Shown here: in pieces, positions 31,358 through 40,733 of the stretch
Layout of the letters: the number at the start of each line of letters is the position of its first letter
Numbering within the stretch: the stretch's first letter is position 1
Source: Coemansia sp. RSA 922
Lineage: Eukaryota; Kickxellomycota; Kickxellomycetes; Kickxellales; Kickxellaceae
Assembly: GCA_027577415.1 (NCBI GenBank)
Contig: JANBQS010000019.1
Location: forward strand, 1-61,390
Direction: 5' to 3'
Length of the DNA stretch: 61,390 nucleotides
Translations under genes and position numbers: made by a program
Notes under the pieces: model-generated
Databases searched by the model: none
What the model was told of the DNA's origin: nothing
What the model saw: the letters and a program-made list of their open reading frames with translations, nothing else

Positions 31358-32035
31358 TAGGTCTTCCAGGTGGCGGACGAGGATGTGGAAGTGCTCGCTA
31401 GAGACCAAGTCTCCGCTAGTTGGCCGGGGTAGCGGCAATTCGGCCAAGGCAGCAGAGTACCGCCAGCTAACTAGAAACACATCTAGCAATTCAGAAGAAG
31501 AAAAAAGTTTTAGTTATTATCTCATCATCAACTTTCAAATAAATTATTCATATGCACTTCTTATGTCAAGAATAAGGAGTTTACTTCTTGCTGAGAGGTA
31601 TCTCTAGCAGGCAGCGCCTAGGGCCGCTGCCTTGCCTTTAAACACTCCTCGTTAATCGTTTGACTAAAGCTTATTTCTAAAAGCCCTCTGAGAACTCTAT
31701 CTCCGTAGGACCAGGGCTCGTTGCTTTGTGCATGTGCTCAAGCGCTGCGCTGCCCAATTTCAACACTTACCAGTGCTAAAAAAATAGTTTGAATTAGGAG
31801 TTTACCAATTAAAGAGTTACAGTGCATAAAAGCAAAATAAGAAATTGTCGCAATTTGAATTCCAATAATTTTTTAGTTGATGTTGTCGACTCGCCGGCTC
31901 ACTAGACTTTTATCAAAACATGGAGCGAGCCGATTTAAGCTCTTCAATGAAATATATGGCGGCTTAAAATTTTTCTCCGCCTTTTTTCAAAAGCTCTTTT
32001 TCAATCACCATTTTCAATCACCATTTTTTCTTATA
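31358..32035. other. Intergenic region before the TRF4-like gene
   Basis: No gene seen. It contains a perfect 8-bp inverted repeat (AGGCAGCG, 8-nt loop, CGCTGCCT; 31609-31632) and a repeated pyrimidine-rich leader element TTTTCAATCACCA near 31998-32024, immediately before the ATG at 32036. Confidence 0.45.
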
Positions 32036-33763
32036 ATGGCTGTCCACACACGGCAATCAACGCTGGTCAATGCGGTACAAAAGGAAAGCGAGGACTTTAT
32101 CCAACTCGCCAACTCTTCAGAGGACGAAGAAGATGAAGAAGAACAGGATGCCGCCGTTACTAGCAGCAGCAACAACAACAGTCACAAGCGCAAGGCGGAC
32201 GATGGAGCGGAGGGCGATTCTGAGGGCCAGGGTGGAGTGTACGAGAAATGCTACAACGGCCAGCCTGTTCCTCCGTGGCTCATGGGTATGGCGCGGCTGG
32301 GCAAGGGCAAAAACCCGGACATTAGTGAAATGATCAACGAAGAAGTAAGCAAATTCGTCGACTACATATCGCCCACTCCCGAAGAGCACCAGATGCGCGT
32401 CTGGGTCATCGAGCGCATGCAGCGTGTTCTCAACAACATGAAGATGATCTCGGTAACACCCGTAGCAAAGTGCTTTGGAAGCTTTGAGACGCGCATGTAT
32501 CTGCCCACCAGCGACATTGACATGACTATCATGCTCTTTCGCGAGGGCTCGACAAAAGTTGCCGCCAGCTACCAGACTAAAGAGGCAATACGTCGCTACC
32601 TGTTTACGCTGGCTAGGGAGCTGAAGCGTGCTGGGTTTTGCAGTAAGTGTGAGGTCATTGCCCACGCCCGTGTGCCTATTATCAAGACGCACGAGATGGT
32701 CACTGGCATTGCCGTCGACATTTCTATTAACGCCGATAGTGGCGTGCAGTCGGCGGGCGTACAGCGGTCGTTCTCTGAGCGTGTCTATCCGCACTCGCTT
32801 CGAGCCATTGTCTTGGCTATCAAGCAGTTCTTGGCTCAGCGCTCGATGAACGAGGTTTATACTGGCGGCATGGGCTCATACGCGATTACGCTGCTTGCCG
32901 TCAGCATGCTGCAGAAGCACCCGCGCCTTCAGTCTGGCGGCCTGGATATACCCAAGAACTTGGGCGTGCTGTTGATAGAGTTCTTTGAGCTCTACGGCAA
33001 GCGCTTCAACTACGACAAATGCTGCGTCAGCGTATTGGAAAAGGGTCATTACTTGGATAAGCGCAGCAAGGGGTTTCTTAATCACGCACAGCCCTACCTG
33101 CTCTCTGTCGAAGACCCTTGCGACAGGACTAATGACGTTACAAAGGGAACGTTTGGCATTACTCGGATACGACAGACCTTTGGCGGCGCCTACGACCTGA
33201 TCAGCAACGCCATTTTTGCCTACCACCAGACTCGCAAGTTTGGCGAGCCTATGAACGACTCGCTAAAGTGGCTGGCGACACACTCTAACGACGATGGCTC
33301 GTCGTCGGCTACCTCAGTGCCAAGCAAAAAGCGCCTCAAGGCTTTGGACGGCAAGGCCAAGAATAAGAAGGGCGGTGGGCCGTCGGTGTTTAATGACGAC
33401 CCTTACGCGCCTGTATCGTTCCTCTCGAGTATTCTGAGCGTTGACCGCAGCGTTATCGCTAGTCGCGCGAAGTTGGTCAAGACCTTTTACCAGGGCTCAC
33501 TGCAAAAGATTCTAGGCGTCGAGTATCAGCCCAAACTGACTAACTTATTGCCGAGTGCGCCGGCGAATGCTGCTGTCACTGAAACCGAAGGAGGCGCGTC
33601 GGCGCAGGAGAAAATCAACAAGATGGACTTTGATTTCGTTCGGGCCAGCAAGCCTGTTTGTCCATCTGTCCGGAGTGACCCGGTACTGATCAGCGACGAC
33701 GACGACGAGGATGGTGAGTATAAAGGAGGCGTCATTGAGATTGAGGACGATGACGACGCGTGA
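32036..33763 (+). CDS. TRF4: Non-canonical poly(A) polymerase, TRF4/Cid14 type (TRAMP complex)
   Basis: A 575-residue protein starting MAVHTRQSTL; an in-frame ATG at 31880 would add 52 Phe-rich, leader-like residues and is not preferred. The nucleotidyltransferase core has CFGSFETRMYLPTSDIDMTI (GS and the two catalytic Asp, about 147-160) and a third Asp in AVDISIN (about 227). The PAP-associated domain shows GGMGSYAI, KNLGVLLIEFFELYGKRFNY and FGGAYDLI. Length matches yeast Trf4 (584). The enzyme adds short A-tails to aberrant nuclear RNAs for exosome decay. The C-terminus is acidic (VLISDDDDEDGEYKGG), and a Lys-rich NLS-like stretch lies near 440. Confidence 0.92.
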   Translation: MAVHTRQSTLVNAVQKESEDFIQLANSSEDEEDEEEQDAAVTSSSNNNSHKRKADDGAEGDSEGQGGVYEKCYNGQPVPPWLMGMARLGKGKNPDISEMINEEVSKFVDYISPTPEEHQMRVWVIERMQRVLNNMKMISVTPVAKCFGSFETRMYLPTSDIDMTIMLFREGSTKVAASYQTKEAIRRYLFTLARELKRAGFCSKCEVIAHARVPIIKTHEMVTGIAVDISINADSGVQSAGVQRSFSERVYPHSLRAIVLAIKQFLAQRSMNEVYTGGMGSYAITLLAVSMLQKHPRLQSGGLDIPKNLGVLLIEFFELYGKRFNYDKCCVSVLEKGHYLDKRSKGFLNHAQPYLLSVEDPCDRTNDVTKGTFGITRIRQTFGGAYDLISNAIFAYHQTRKFGEPMNDSLKWLATHSNDDGSSSATSVPSKKRLKALDGKAKNKKGGGPSVFNDDPYAPVSFLSSILSVDRSVIASRAKLVKTFYQGSLQKILGVEYQPKLTNLLPSAPANAAVTETEGGASAQEKINKMDFDFVRASKPVCPSVRSDPVLISDDDDEDGEYKGGVIEIEDDDDA

Positions 33764-34765
33764 AATGGTTTGTAAAAAAAATACATTTACTTTGAAACGA
33801 GCAAAAATCATCGGGCTTCTGCACTTGCGATAATTAGTCTAATGTGTGGGCTTGACAATGACCTATTTTGAGCCGCACGAGGATGGTCTTTTAAGCCGCT
33901 CTTTTGCCCTATTTGGTTCAACAAGCCGAAGAGGGAGTGTGGCAGCTCACCATTTCCAAGTATTGTCTGTTTGGCAACAGAAAACAAAAAAAAGTTGTCC
34001 CTTTTCTTTTGTTCGTGGCCTGCATCGGCTCAATCATTGAATTTGGTCGTCCACCAGCAGCCACCTTTTTTTTCTATTGCCGTTTTTAGCGAAGGGAAGA
34101 GTTTGTTGTGGTCTATTTTGGTGCTTGTTCGAGTCTCTAAGAAAATGATGGTCTAGATTTATGTTTGTGTAAGCGACAATTCCAAAATCAATGAAAACCT
34201 CTCGGGTTGAAAAGTCCCAGCCACAAGTCCCTCTTATCATGAGAGGGACACCGTAAAAGTACTCGTTGCTTGGTATAGGGGACACCTTTTTGTGGCTCGT
34301 AACAAGATATACGAGAGACAATGCAGTAGAGATCGGGTACTGCTTTTTTTATTTTCCATTTGCCTATCACGCCATTCGCAATAATTATTAGCTCAAGAAA
34401 ATCGTAGTACAACTCTAGTATCTCTAGTAGGATCATACTTTTTTGAAACATAAATGCATCATAGACAAGAAATTTGACCATCTTTGTAAAGAATATTCCA
34501 AATGTTCATTCTTTCTCTCTATCTCTCACTCTAGTGAAACCATGCGGAATAGATGTTCTTTTTACTCTGGATCTTATTTCTGTACCGAGAGACAGAAACT
34601 GTTTCATTCTTGCTGACGGAAATCTGATGATTGTGAGAAAGGGAGGGAGAGGTTAAGAATAGTAATAGACAACAATTGAAACAGTAGAATGTGGTTACCA
34701 AACACGGCTCTCTCTCTCTCTTTTTCTTCTGTCCATCAGTCTGTGAGCAGACGCCACTTTTTTCC
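33764..34765. other. 1.0-kb interval without a supported gene
   Basis: AT-rich. On the minus strand at 34034-34481 two overlapping frames look weakly coding (for example GTCGWDF-like and FIDFGIVAYTNIN stretches) but contain stops and have no recognised relative. Upstream sequence of microprotein 2 occupies the right end. Confidence 0.4.
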
Positions 34766-34774
34766 TATATAAAG
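34766..34774 (+). promoter_or_regulatory. TATA box of microprotein gene 2
   Basis: TATATAAAG, 169 bp before the ATG at 34935, followed by a long T-rich leader. Confidence 0.65.
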
Positions 34775-34934
34775 AACTACCTCGGCAAAGTATGGACAAA
34801 AAAAAAGTGCTAGAGGCGCCAATTAGGGATCCAGGCATTTTCTTCTTCGTCTATATTGAATTTTTTTGTCTTATTCTTTTTTGTTATTGTAATTCTCTTT
34901 TACTCCTTTTCTTTTTCTTGTAATATCCAGAAAA

Positions 34935-35072
34935 ATGCTTTTTGTTAGTTACATGTCCTGCAACCTGAAGCACGCGGTGGTTAATTACGTAGAGGATCGT
35001 GATATCGATACACGCGACAAGACAGGTGGTATGCCACCTGAAGAAGCACGCGAATACGTTGTCCGAGCGTAA
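34935..35072 (+). CDS. Microprotein 2 (45 aa), RD..T.D..GG..EEAREY family
   Basis: The product starts MLFVSYMSCNLKHAVVNYVE and ends with DRDIDTRDKTGG-MPPEEAREYVVRA. The C-terminal 24 residues match microprotein 1 (13393-13512) at about 15 positions while the N-termini are unrelated, so the core is the selected part. Translation may start at the second Met (residue 7). A TATA box lies upstream. The peptide is charged and has no signal peptide. The function is unknown to me. Confidence 0.75.
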   Translation: MLFVSYMSCNLKHAVVNYVEDRDIDTRDKTGGMPPEEAREYVVRA

Positions 35073-35687
35073 TCTTCCACACTCCCATCCACTTTTTTTG
35101 TACTATACGCCTCGACGATTGCAGTGGTGCTTTTGACTGGAAACTAAATTATTTTTTTTGAAAGGGGTATTGCCTGATCCAGATCGCTGGTCTCGCCCCC
35201 CTCCCCCCTTATTTCTACTCTATTAGTCATTTTCCCCCCACACGCGCACACACAGATCTCGAGCAGTCTGTTTTCTATATTACTAGCAAAAAGAAAAAGA
35301 GTTGTCGATGATACCAAAAAATTTTTATCTTTACGAGAATATCAATAATATCAAAAACATTGTTTCAAAACATGATGCGACGCAGATGTGATACAGATGT
35401 GATCGTGATTGAATCGGTAAGTCATTCACAAAGGGTGTGTGTGTGTGTTCTTTTTTGCCTCAAAGCAAGCATGCCCCCCCTTTTTGGACAGCATGCTTCG
35501 TGACCAGACATTCTTCCAGTCAATGGCTTGCACATGGCCACTTTGGTTGGCTTACAACACTCAAAGGACCCCTCTCGAACTATTTCTACCGAAGGACTCT
35601 GGCGGAAATCTCTTCAAACTTTTATTTTTTTTTTGTACATCCCTTACTTTTTTCTTCAATTGATAATATACACACACATTACTATCA
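35073..35687. other. Leader region with a possible upstream exon for orphan gene A
   Basis: At 35372-35416 there is an ATG followed by 15 codons (MMRRRCDTDVIVIES) ending at a GTAAGT donor. A TTTTACAATACAG acceptor ends at 35714 inside gene A. Joining them keeps frame and gives VIVIES before IACTENFI, comparable with IVLMFES in gene B. The 298-nt intron would be long for this genome and has no clear branch site. Confidence 0.3.
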
Positions 35688-35987
35688 ATGACAAACTTAT
35701 ATTTTACAATACAGATTGCCTGCACGGAAAACTTTATTGCCTTCAATGGGCCATTCGAAGCAAACCAGACCATGGGTGATTTTCTTGACACAAACAGATC
35801 CCTTGTATACGCATGGGTAGAAAGAAATTTTTCTACACTCTGTGTTCAATTTTTTATAAACAGTAGTTTGGTTCTGCGCGAGACTACTTTCCAAGAGATG
35901 GCCAATTTTGCAAGAGTTAATGCGACAAGTGAAGAACCAAGTGGGGATAAAGTAGTCGTCATGATTAATGTCAAGGCTTTAAATTGA
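35688..35987 (+). CDS. Orphan small protein A (99 aa), first of the A/B/C tandem family
   Basis: This frame starts MTNLYFTIQIACTENF. The middle, TMGDFLDTNRSLVYAWVERN then FSTLCVQFFINSS, aligns with TLDYYLQ..PIVMAWIHKNVGTQCISFSM of B and the matching part of C. It ends in a hydrophobic strand VVVMINVKALN, like VAFIDVDGL in B. It looks like a compact alpha/beta fold with no signal peptide. Of the three it is the most diverged, and the N-terminus is uncertain because an upstream exon is possible. No known family is recognised. Confidence 0.6.
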   Translation: MTNLYFTIQIACTENFIAFNGPFEANQTMGDFLDTNRSLVYAWVERNFSTLCVQFFINSSLVLRETTFQEMANFARVNATSEEPSGDKVVVMINVKALN

Positions 35988-36422
35988 GACGACAATCTGT
36001 TAGTTAACAACTATAGTTGGTACTTTATTTCTAATAGCAGAAGTATTTACAGTTAGAAACTTTTTAGCGGCTTTTTCTCCAAAGACATTGATATTTCAAT
36101 TAGCTACAAAAGCTTGCTAAAGAACTGTCAGCTGCCCTTTTCCCCACCTGACTGTGTTTTTATGCTACTTACAAAGCAAGTCAACCGCTATCACGAGCGT
36201 GATTTGGTGGTTTAAAAAAAAAAACTTCAGTCAACAAATATCTTTTTTTGGTTGACTGGAAGCGGCTGACACCCCCGTCCTTCTTTTGCTTAAAATGGAA
36301 ATATTGGAGGTCTGCCAACTGCTCAATCCCTAGAGCCTTTTTTGTTTGTTTGTCTTACCCTTTATTTTTTACACGCATTTCAAGTATAATAATTTCAGCA
36401 ATTGTTTTTTTTTTTCAAACCT

Positions 36423-36830
36423 ATGACTAAACAAACTATAGTACTCATGTTTGAGAGCAATGGCCAATCTCTAGAGTATCCAATATTCTATGAACGAGGC
36501 AAGACTCTAGATTATTATCTTCAAATGGAGGGACATGGTCCTATAGTGATGGCTTGGATTCACAAAAACGTAGGTACGCAATGCATCTCGTTTTCAATGG
36601 AGAAAAAGAAAATTCATCTTAAATCTTCCATTGGCGATATTAAACGCAGGGCTCAAACTTTTTACCCAGTACCATTGGGAGGTCCTATAGTGGCCTTTAT
36701 CGACGTTGATGGCCTATATCCGTATAACGTAGACAAGTGTCCTGCTCCATTTGATGTAAACAGCTTTTCTACTCCATATGAACTTTCCTCCGATACCAGC
36801 AGCAGCAGCGATGAGGAAGAGCCTCACTAA
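36423..36830 (+). CDS. Orphan small protein B (135 aa), A/B/C tandem family
   Basis: It starts at MTKQTIVLMFESNGQSLEYP. The conserved core is MAWIHKNVGTQCISFSMEKK, nearly matching MAWIYQNVGTESIQFSMGKK of protein C, then a basic helix and the strand GPIVAFIDVDGL. It has an extra C-terminal tail that ends in a Ser/acidic run (SSDTSSSSDEEEPH), a likely CK2-type phosphorylation site. Cytosolic or nuclear, since there is no signal peptide. Flanking DNA carries GTTGACTGG-like motifs, also found upstream of C. Confidence 0.72.
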   Translation: MTKQTIVLMFESNGQSLEYPIFYERGKTLDYYLQMEGHGPIVMAWIHKNVGTQCISFSMEKKKIHLKSSIGDIKRRAQTFYPVPLGGPIVAFIDVDGLYPYNVDKCPAPFDVNSFSTPYELSSDTSSSSDEEEPH

Positions 36831-37215
36831 TGTCGCACTTGACTAGAACAGTTTTCTTACAGTATGATATTTTCTTTTTCGCTACCAATACATTTTTTTC
36901 CTTTAAGAAATTTAATCCAAACGAGGTGGTAAGGTGTGAGCCGCTCTCTCCTGTTCATGAACCACTGCTTGAGCCAATGCTCTAGTGAGGCTGGTCATTA
37001 TGAGGCAGTGTAGCCAGTCAACTATCGGCGTTGACTGGAATAGGAATTGCATTCATCACTTGACATGTCACTGGTGCAATGTGGCCTTTTCAGACCACGT
37101 TCAAAGAAAATCAACTAACATCATATCTCGTCACGCGACTCTAGCATCCCCTCCAATCAACGAAAATCGACACAATCGAAATGCTACCGTGGTCTTGGAA
37201 TAATGCCCCCGTTCA

Positions 37216-37223
37216 TATAAAAG
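37216..37223 (+). promoter_or_regulatory. TATA box of orphan gene C
   Basis: TATAAAAG, 104 bp before the ATG at 37320. A GTTGACTGG motif lies about 180 bp further upstream (near 37032). Confidence 0.6.
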
Positions 37224-37319
37224 AAGCTCTGGTAAGGGCGACAAGAAAAAAAATTCAATTATATCGGCTATTCTTTATTTTTTGGAACATTATTTTTTTC
37301 TTCCACTTTATTACTAATC

Positions 37320-37646
37320 ATGTCGGACAAACCTATGGTACTGAATTTTGTGAATGGTGCAAAGTCATACAAGCTCTATAATGTGTGTAATGAGACTGAA
37401 GCCCTGGACACTCTCTTACAAACTGCCCAAGGAGCAATGGCAATGGCATGGATATACCAAAATGTTGGTACAGAGAGTATTCAATTTTCAATGGGCAAGA
37501 AAAAAAAAGAAATTACTCGCAAAATCTTGCTACAAAAGATTAAAACCAAGGCACTGGATAATAATAAGAGTGACAACGGTGAGTGTATTGTGGCTGATAT
37601 CAATGTTTTAGGTATGTCTCCACTCAATGAAGCCAATTGGTCTTAA
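37320..37646 (+). CDS. Orphan small protein C (108 aa), A/B/C tandem family
   Basis: It begins MSDKPMVLNFVNGAKSYKLY and then EALDTLLQTAQ. The family core MAWIYQNVGTESIQFSMGKK is followed by a Lys-rich helix and the strand ECIVADINVLGM. Apart from B's acidic tail, B and C align almost without gaps. Order A-B-C on one strand with 400-500 bp spacers is a tandem array. The TATA box is 104 bp upstream. Unknown function. Confidence 0.74.
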   Translation: MSDKPMVLNFVNGAKSYKLYNVCNETEALDTLLQTAQGAMAMAWIYQNVGTESIQFSMGKKKKEITRKILLQKIKTKALDNNKSDNGECIVADINVLGMSPLNEANWS

Positions 37647-37899
37647 TCGATTAACGTCAAACACATCCTCCATTGCGCTTGTGACAAGAAGTGTCACCCA
37701 AGGTATCTTGGCACTAGTCTGTCAAAGCAAGCTGTCCATCATCGGCGTGCATAATCAAGAAGCTGCTTTTTAGGTGTCAATCCTTGCATGCTTACAATAA
37801 TGATGTACGTTGGTTTCTGTTTAATGATGATCTTTTGTCAGGCTTTGTCTAGTTTGATTTCTTTCTTCTTTACAATATAATTTTTTTTATTTCTGTTCA

Positions 37900-39084
37900 A
37901 TGCTTCAGCTAAATCGTTTGAATACCTATACTGTCCGCTTCCCCGCTCTTGGACGTGATCCATCGCTTGGACTTTTACCTGGCCTAAACCTACCCCGTGT
38001 GTATCAATACAGCAGACCAGTCCCTTGTTTAACATTCAGTTCACTGCAGCGCAAATACTCAACGCCTTCGTATCGTCATCAGCAACAGCCGTCAGAGGCC
38101 AATGCCAAGCCATCCGTATTCCGACCTATCTTGTGGGCGGTGTCATTTACAGCCTGCGCGTACTACATGACTACAGAAGCTTATGCCTACGACCTGTTAA
38201 AGCCCCATCCGCCAACAACTGGAGACAGCGAGGCACTTGATCCTCGCAAAGTGAGACCCCTGACCGACATATTGGGCGGCCCGTTTGTAGAGCTCGCAGA
38301 TAAAATAGTAGATTGGTGGGAAACGCGTAACAATTGCCAGGATGCCAAACACGACACTACCGAAGAATTGTATTCCATTGACTCGCTCTACAAGTCAACT
38401 CTTGCCAGTACTAGCTCCATGGTCAGGGCGTTTAAAACCCAGTGTAAGACTATTACGCACAGCGAATACTACGTCTACGGTATTGTAGCACTAAACACGG
38501 CTGTTTACGTTATGTGGGGTTCCCGACGACTGACTCCATTTATGAAACGATTCTTTGTCCACGACCCGTGCTCCAAAAGGTCATACACTTTGCTGACTAG
38601 TATTTTCAGTCACCGTGAGCACTGGCATTACTTTCTCAACACCGTTACACTTACCACACTAAGTTCCGATATTGTAAATAGGGGAAGTCCCGAACAATTC
38701 GCATTCCTGTATTTGTCGACAGGCGTACTGGCAAACTTGGCCGCTCACTTGTCGATGGTGCTCTGTAAGCGCGTGGCTTTCGTACCGCTGATTGGCGCTG
38801 GTGGTGCGGTGTGTAGTTTGGTGGGAGTGCTCGTATGGATATCTGAACCAGCCTGGCTATTCACTATCGCGTATATACCGTACCTGATTGGGCTGATACC
38901 ACAAGGGTTTCCCAAGAGCATTGGACTGTATCGGCCTGAAAGCAAGGTAGTGTGGCGGCCTACTTTACACATTTCTCATGCAGCAGGGGCATTGATTGGC
39001 GTTGGTTACTTAAAGTGGGGTACGGATCAATGGACGGACAGGGTAGAGGCGCGCAGGGACCAATTTAAAAGCGCGAAAAAGTAA
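37900..39084 (+). CDS. Mitochondrial rhomboid-family protein (PCP1/PARL type) lacking the catalytic serine
   Basis: A 394-residue protein with an Arg/Ser-rich, acid-poor N-terminus that fits a mitochondrial presequence (residues 1-60). One membrane span (PILWAVSFTACAYYM) precedes the six-span rhomboid core, as in PARL/Pcp1. IFSHREHWHYFLN matches the conserved HxxxN loop, and LHISHAAGALIG supplies the active-site His (about 358). The GASGA motif that carries the catalytic Ser reads GAGGA (about 299-303; codons GGC GCT GGT GGT GCG). This would make it a pseudoprotease, unless sequencing error or a shifted nucleophile explains it. Active Pcp1 processes Mgm1/OPA1 in the inner membrane. Confidence 0.82.
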   Translation: MLQLNRLNTYTVRFPALGRDPSLGLLPGLNLPRVYQYSRPVPCLTFSSLQRKYSTPSYRHQQQPSEANAKPSVFRPILWAVSFTACAYYMTTEAYAYDLLKPHPPTTGDSEALDPRKVRPLTDILGGPFVELADKIVDWWETRNNCQDAKHDTTEELYSIDSLYKSTLASTSSMVRAFKTQCKTITHSEYYVYGIVALNTAVYVMWGSRRLTPFMKRFFVHDPCSKRSYTLLTSIFSHREHWHYFLNTVTLTTLSSDIVNRGSPEQFAFLYLSTGVLANLAAHLSMVLCKRVAFVPLIGAGGAVCSLVGVLVWISEPAWLFTIAYIPYLIGLIPQGFPKSIGLYRPESKVVWRPTLHISHAAGALIGVGYLKWGTDQWTDRVEARRDQFKSAKK

Positions 39085-39126
39085 AAAAGATTTGATATAG
39101 TCCATATATTCTATTTGTAAGAAATA

Positions 39127-40551
39127 TTACGCAGTTTCCTTTTTATACTTTACACGGTCTATATGCTCGACAGCGCGGTTTGCCCACTCGGGAAGCTCGG
39201 TTTCATAAGACCATCCAGGGCCACTGTAGCGCCAGGCATGGAGCCAAATGCAGAGTTCGTCGGGCGTGGGGTCAGGCATAAACGGATCAGAACATTTGTC
39301 ACACTTACGCGGCGCATCAGCATCAGCTGGAACGTCGACCATCTCAGCGAGCTCTTGCTTGGTCCTCCACTTTTCCAAGCGACCGACCAACGGAGCCCAA
39401 GCAACGTTACTCTGGTCTGAGGGAAACGACGTGCTAGTAGTGCCTGCCATTTTGTTTGCCTTCTTGCCTTTGACCAGTGGCGGCTTGACTTGGTCAGTAG
39501 AGCTTGGAGGCGTCGGGGCAGAGGGAGTCTCAACGGCGGGAGTATCGGCGGGAGTAGGAAGCTCAGACAGTGTCGGCGCAGGAGGTAGGACGCCGTCTTT
39601 ACCCATGCTGTCGCCCCAGACCTCGCGATTGCAGTAGAGCGGATCATTGGCAATAGGGTATCCCAAAAACTGCAAATGAACACGGATCTGATGGGTCCTT
39701 CCAGTCTTTGGCCGACAATAAACAATCGAGTGCATTTCATCGTCGTCAACAGCCATCAGCTCAAACTCTGTAAGCGACGGCTTGCCCTCCTCGCGGTCAA
39801 CGCAGTTAAGGCTAAGCTTATGAGCTACAACGCGAATCGGCTGATCGCAAACAATGCGGCCAGTAGGGAAGACGCCTTTTACTCTGCAAATATACTCCTT
39901 TTGGATGCGATGGGCAGACAAGTCGCTCTCCATACGGCGTGCAACTTCCGAGTTAAGTCCGACTAGCATGAGTCCCGATGTCAAGCGGTCCAGACGGTTG
40001 ATGGGAAACAGAGCACGATACCCATGCTTTTTCTCCAAGATCCTAATAATGGAGTTAAAGTTGTACCGACCGGTGGGGTGTACTGGGATGCTTCCAGGCT
40101 TGTCGACTATCAGCAGCCCATCCTCAGTCTCACGAACTATAGCCAGGGGCTGCGTAGTGACGGGGGGCTCGTGGCGGTGGATATAGTGAGTAATTAGATC
40201 GCTGTTGCATACGATAGTGGATGGCTCGACTTTTTTGTTGTTTATCTCGATGATGCCCTGAGTAATAGCTGACTCGTAGTATGCCGGTGTGCGGTCGCGG
40301 AACTCGCTGCAAAATAGCTCGTAGATCGTGCGTCCAACCCAGCGGCCCTTGGCATACGTCGTGAACTTGAAAAAGTAGGGATGAATGCGCTGCAATCCGC
40401 CCTCCTCAAAGTAGATATCGTCTACTGTCATCGATGCTTCCTCATCCTTTTGTTCCTGTCGGTGGTCGCTGAGCTTGGCTATCTTCTGGGGAGGAGCGTC
40501 GCCATTGGGACGCCCAGACTCGGGACGCTGATGCTTTCTTCTTCCTGTCAT
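39127..40551 (-). CDS. PUS9: RluA-type tRNA pseudouridine synthase (PUS9/RIB2/RPUSD2 type)
   Basis: A 474-residue protein starting MTGRRKHQRPE. It has an S4-like N-terminal region (FFKFTTYAKGRWVGRTIYEL) and the RluA core (LLIVDKPGSIPVHPTGRYN, INRLDRLTSGLMLVG with the catalytic Asp near 190, and KTGRTHQIRVHLQFLGYPIA). The C-terminal motif CSDPFMPDPTPDELCIWLHA then YSGPGWSYETELPEWA is characteristic of the Pus9/Rib2/RPUSD2 branch, which modifies position 32 of tRNAs. The residue before RLD is Asn where bacterial RluA proteins have His. There is no deaminase domain, so Pus9 is preferred over full-length Rib2. It converges with the rhomboid gene, 42 bp between stops. Confidence 0.88.
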   Translation of the reverse strand: MTGRRKHQRPESGRPNGDAPPQKIAKLSDHRQEQKDEEASMTVDDIYFEEGGLQRIHPYFFKFTTYAKGRWVGRTIYELFCSEFRDRTPAYYESAITQGIIEINNKKVEPSTIVCNSDLITHYIHRHEPPVTTQPLAIVRETEDGLLIVDKPGSIPVHPTGRYNFNSIIRILEKKHGYRALFPINRLDRLTSGLMLVGLNSEVARRMESDLSAHRIQKEYICRVKGVFPTGRIVCDQPIRVVAHKLSLNCVDREEGKPSLTEFELMAVDDDEMHSIVYCRPKTGRTHQIRVHLQFLGYPIANDPLYCNREVWGDSMGKDGVLPPAPTLSELPTPADTPAVETPSAPTPPSSTDQVKPPLVKGKKANKMAGTTSTSFPSDQSNVAWAPLVGRLEKWRTKQELAEMVDVPADADAPRKCDKCSDPFMPDPTPDELCIWLHAWRYSGPGWSYETELPEWANRAVEHIDRVKYKKETA

Positions 40552-40733
40552 ACTAACAAAATAAAAAATATTAGAATACCACACAGAATATTTTTTAATC
40601 TAATTAGCCACAAATTTAAACCATCGTTGATTGCTGAACAGGTATGGGGGAGATCAAAGTGTGTTGTGATGGCTACAGAAAGGAGATCCATTTACTGGTC
40701 GATCTCCTCTTTAGCTAACGAGAAATTAGCTAT

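Noticed and set aside
31609..31632. 8-bp inverted repeat AGGCAGCG/CGCTGCCT resembling a terminator
   Set aside because: Intrinsic hairpin terminators are a bacterial feature; one short palindrome in a fungal intergenic region is weak evidence.
34034..34481. Minus-strand coding-like fragments
   Set aside because: Frame changes and stops, and no recognisable family; may be a relic but cannot be supported.
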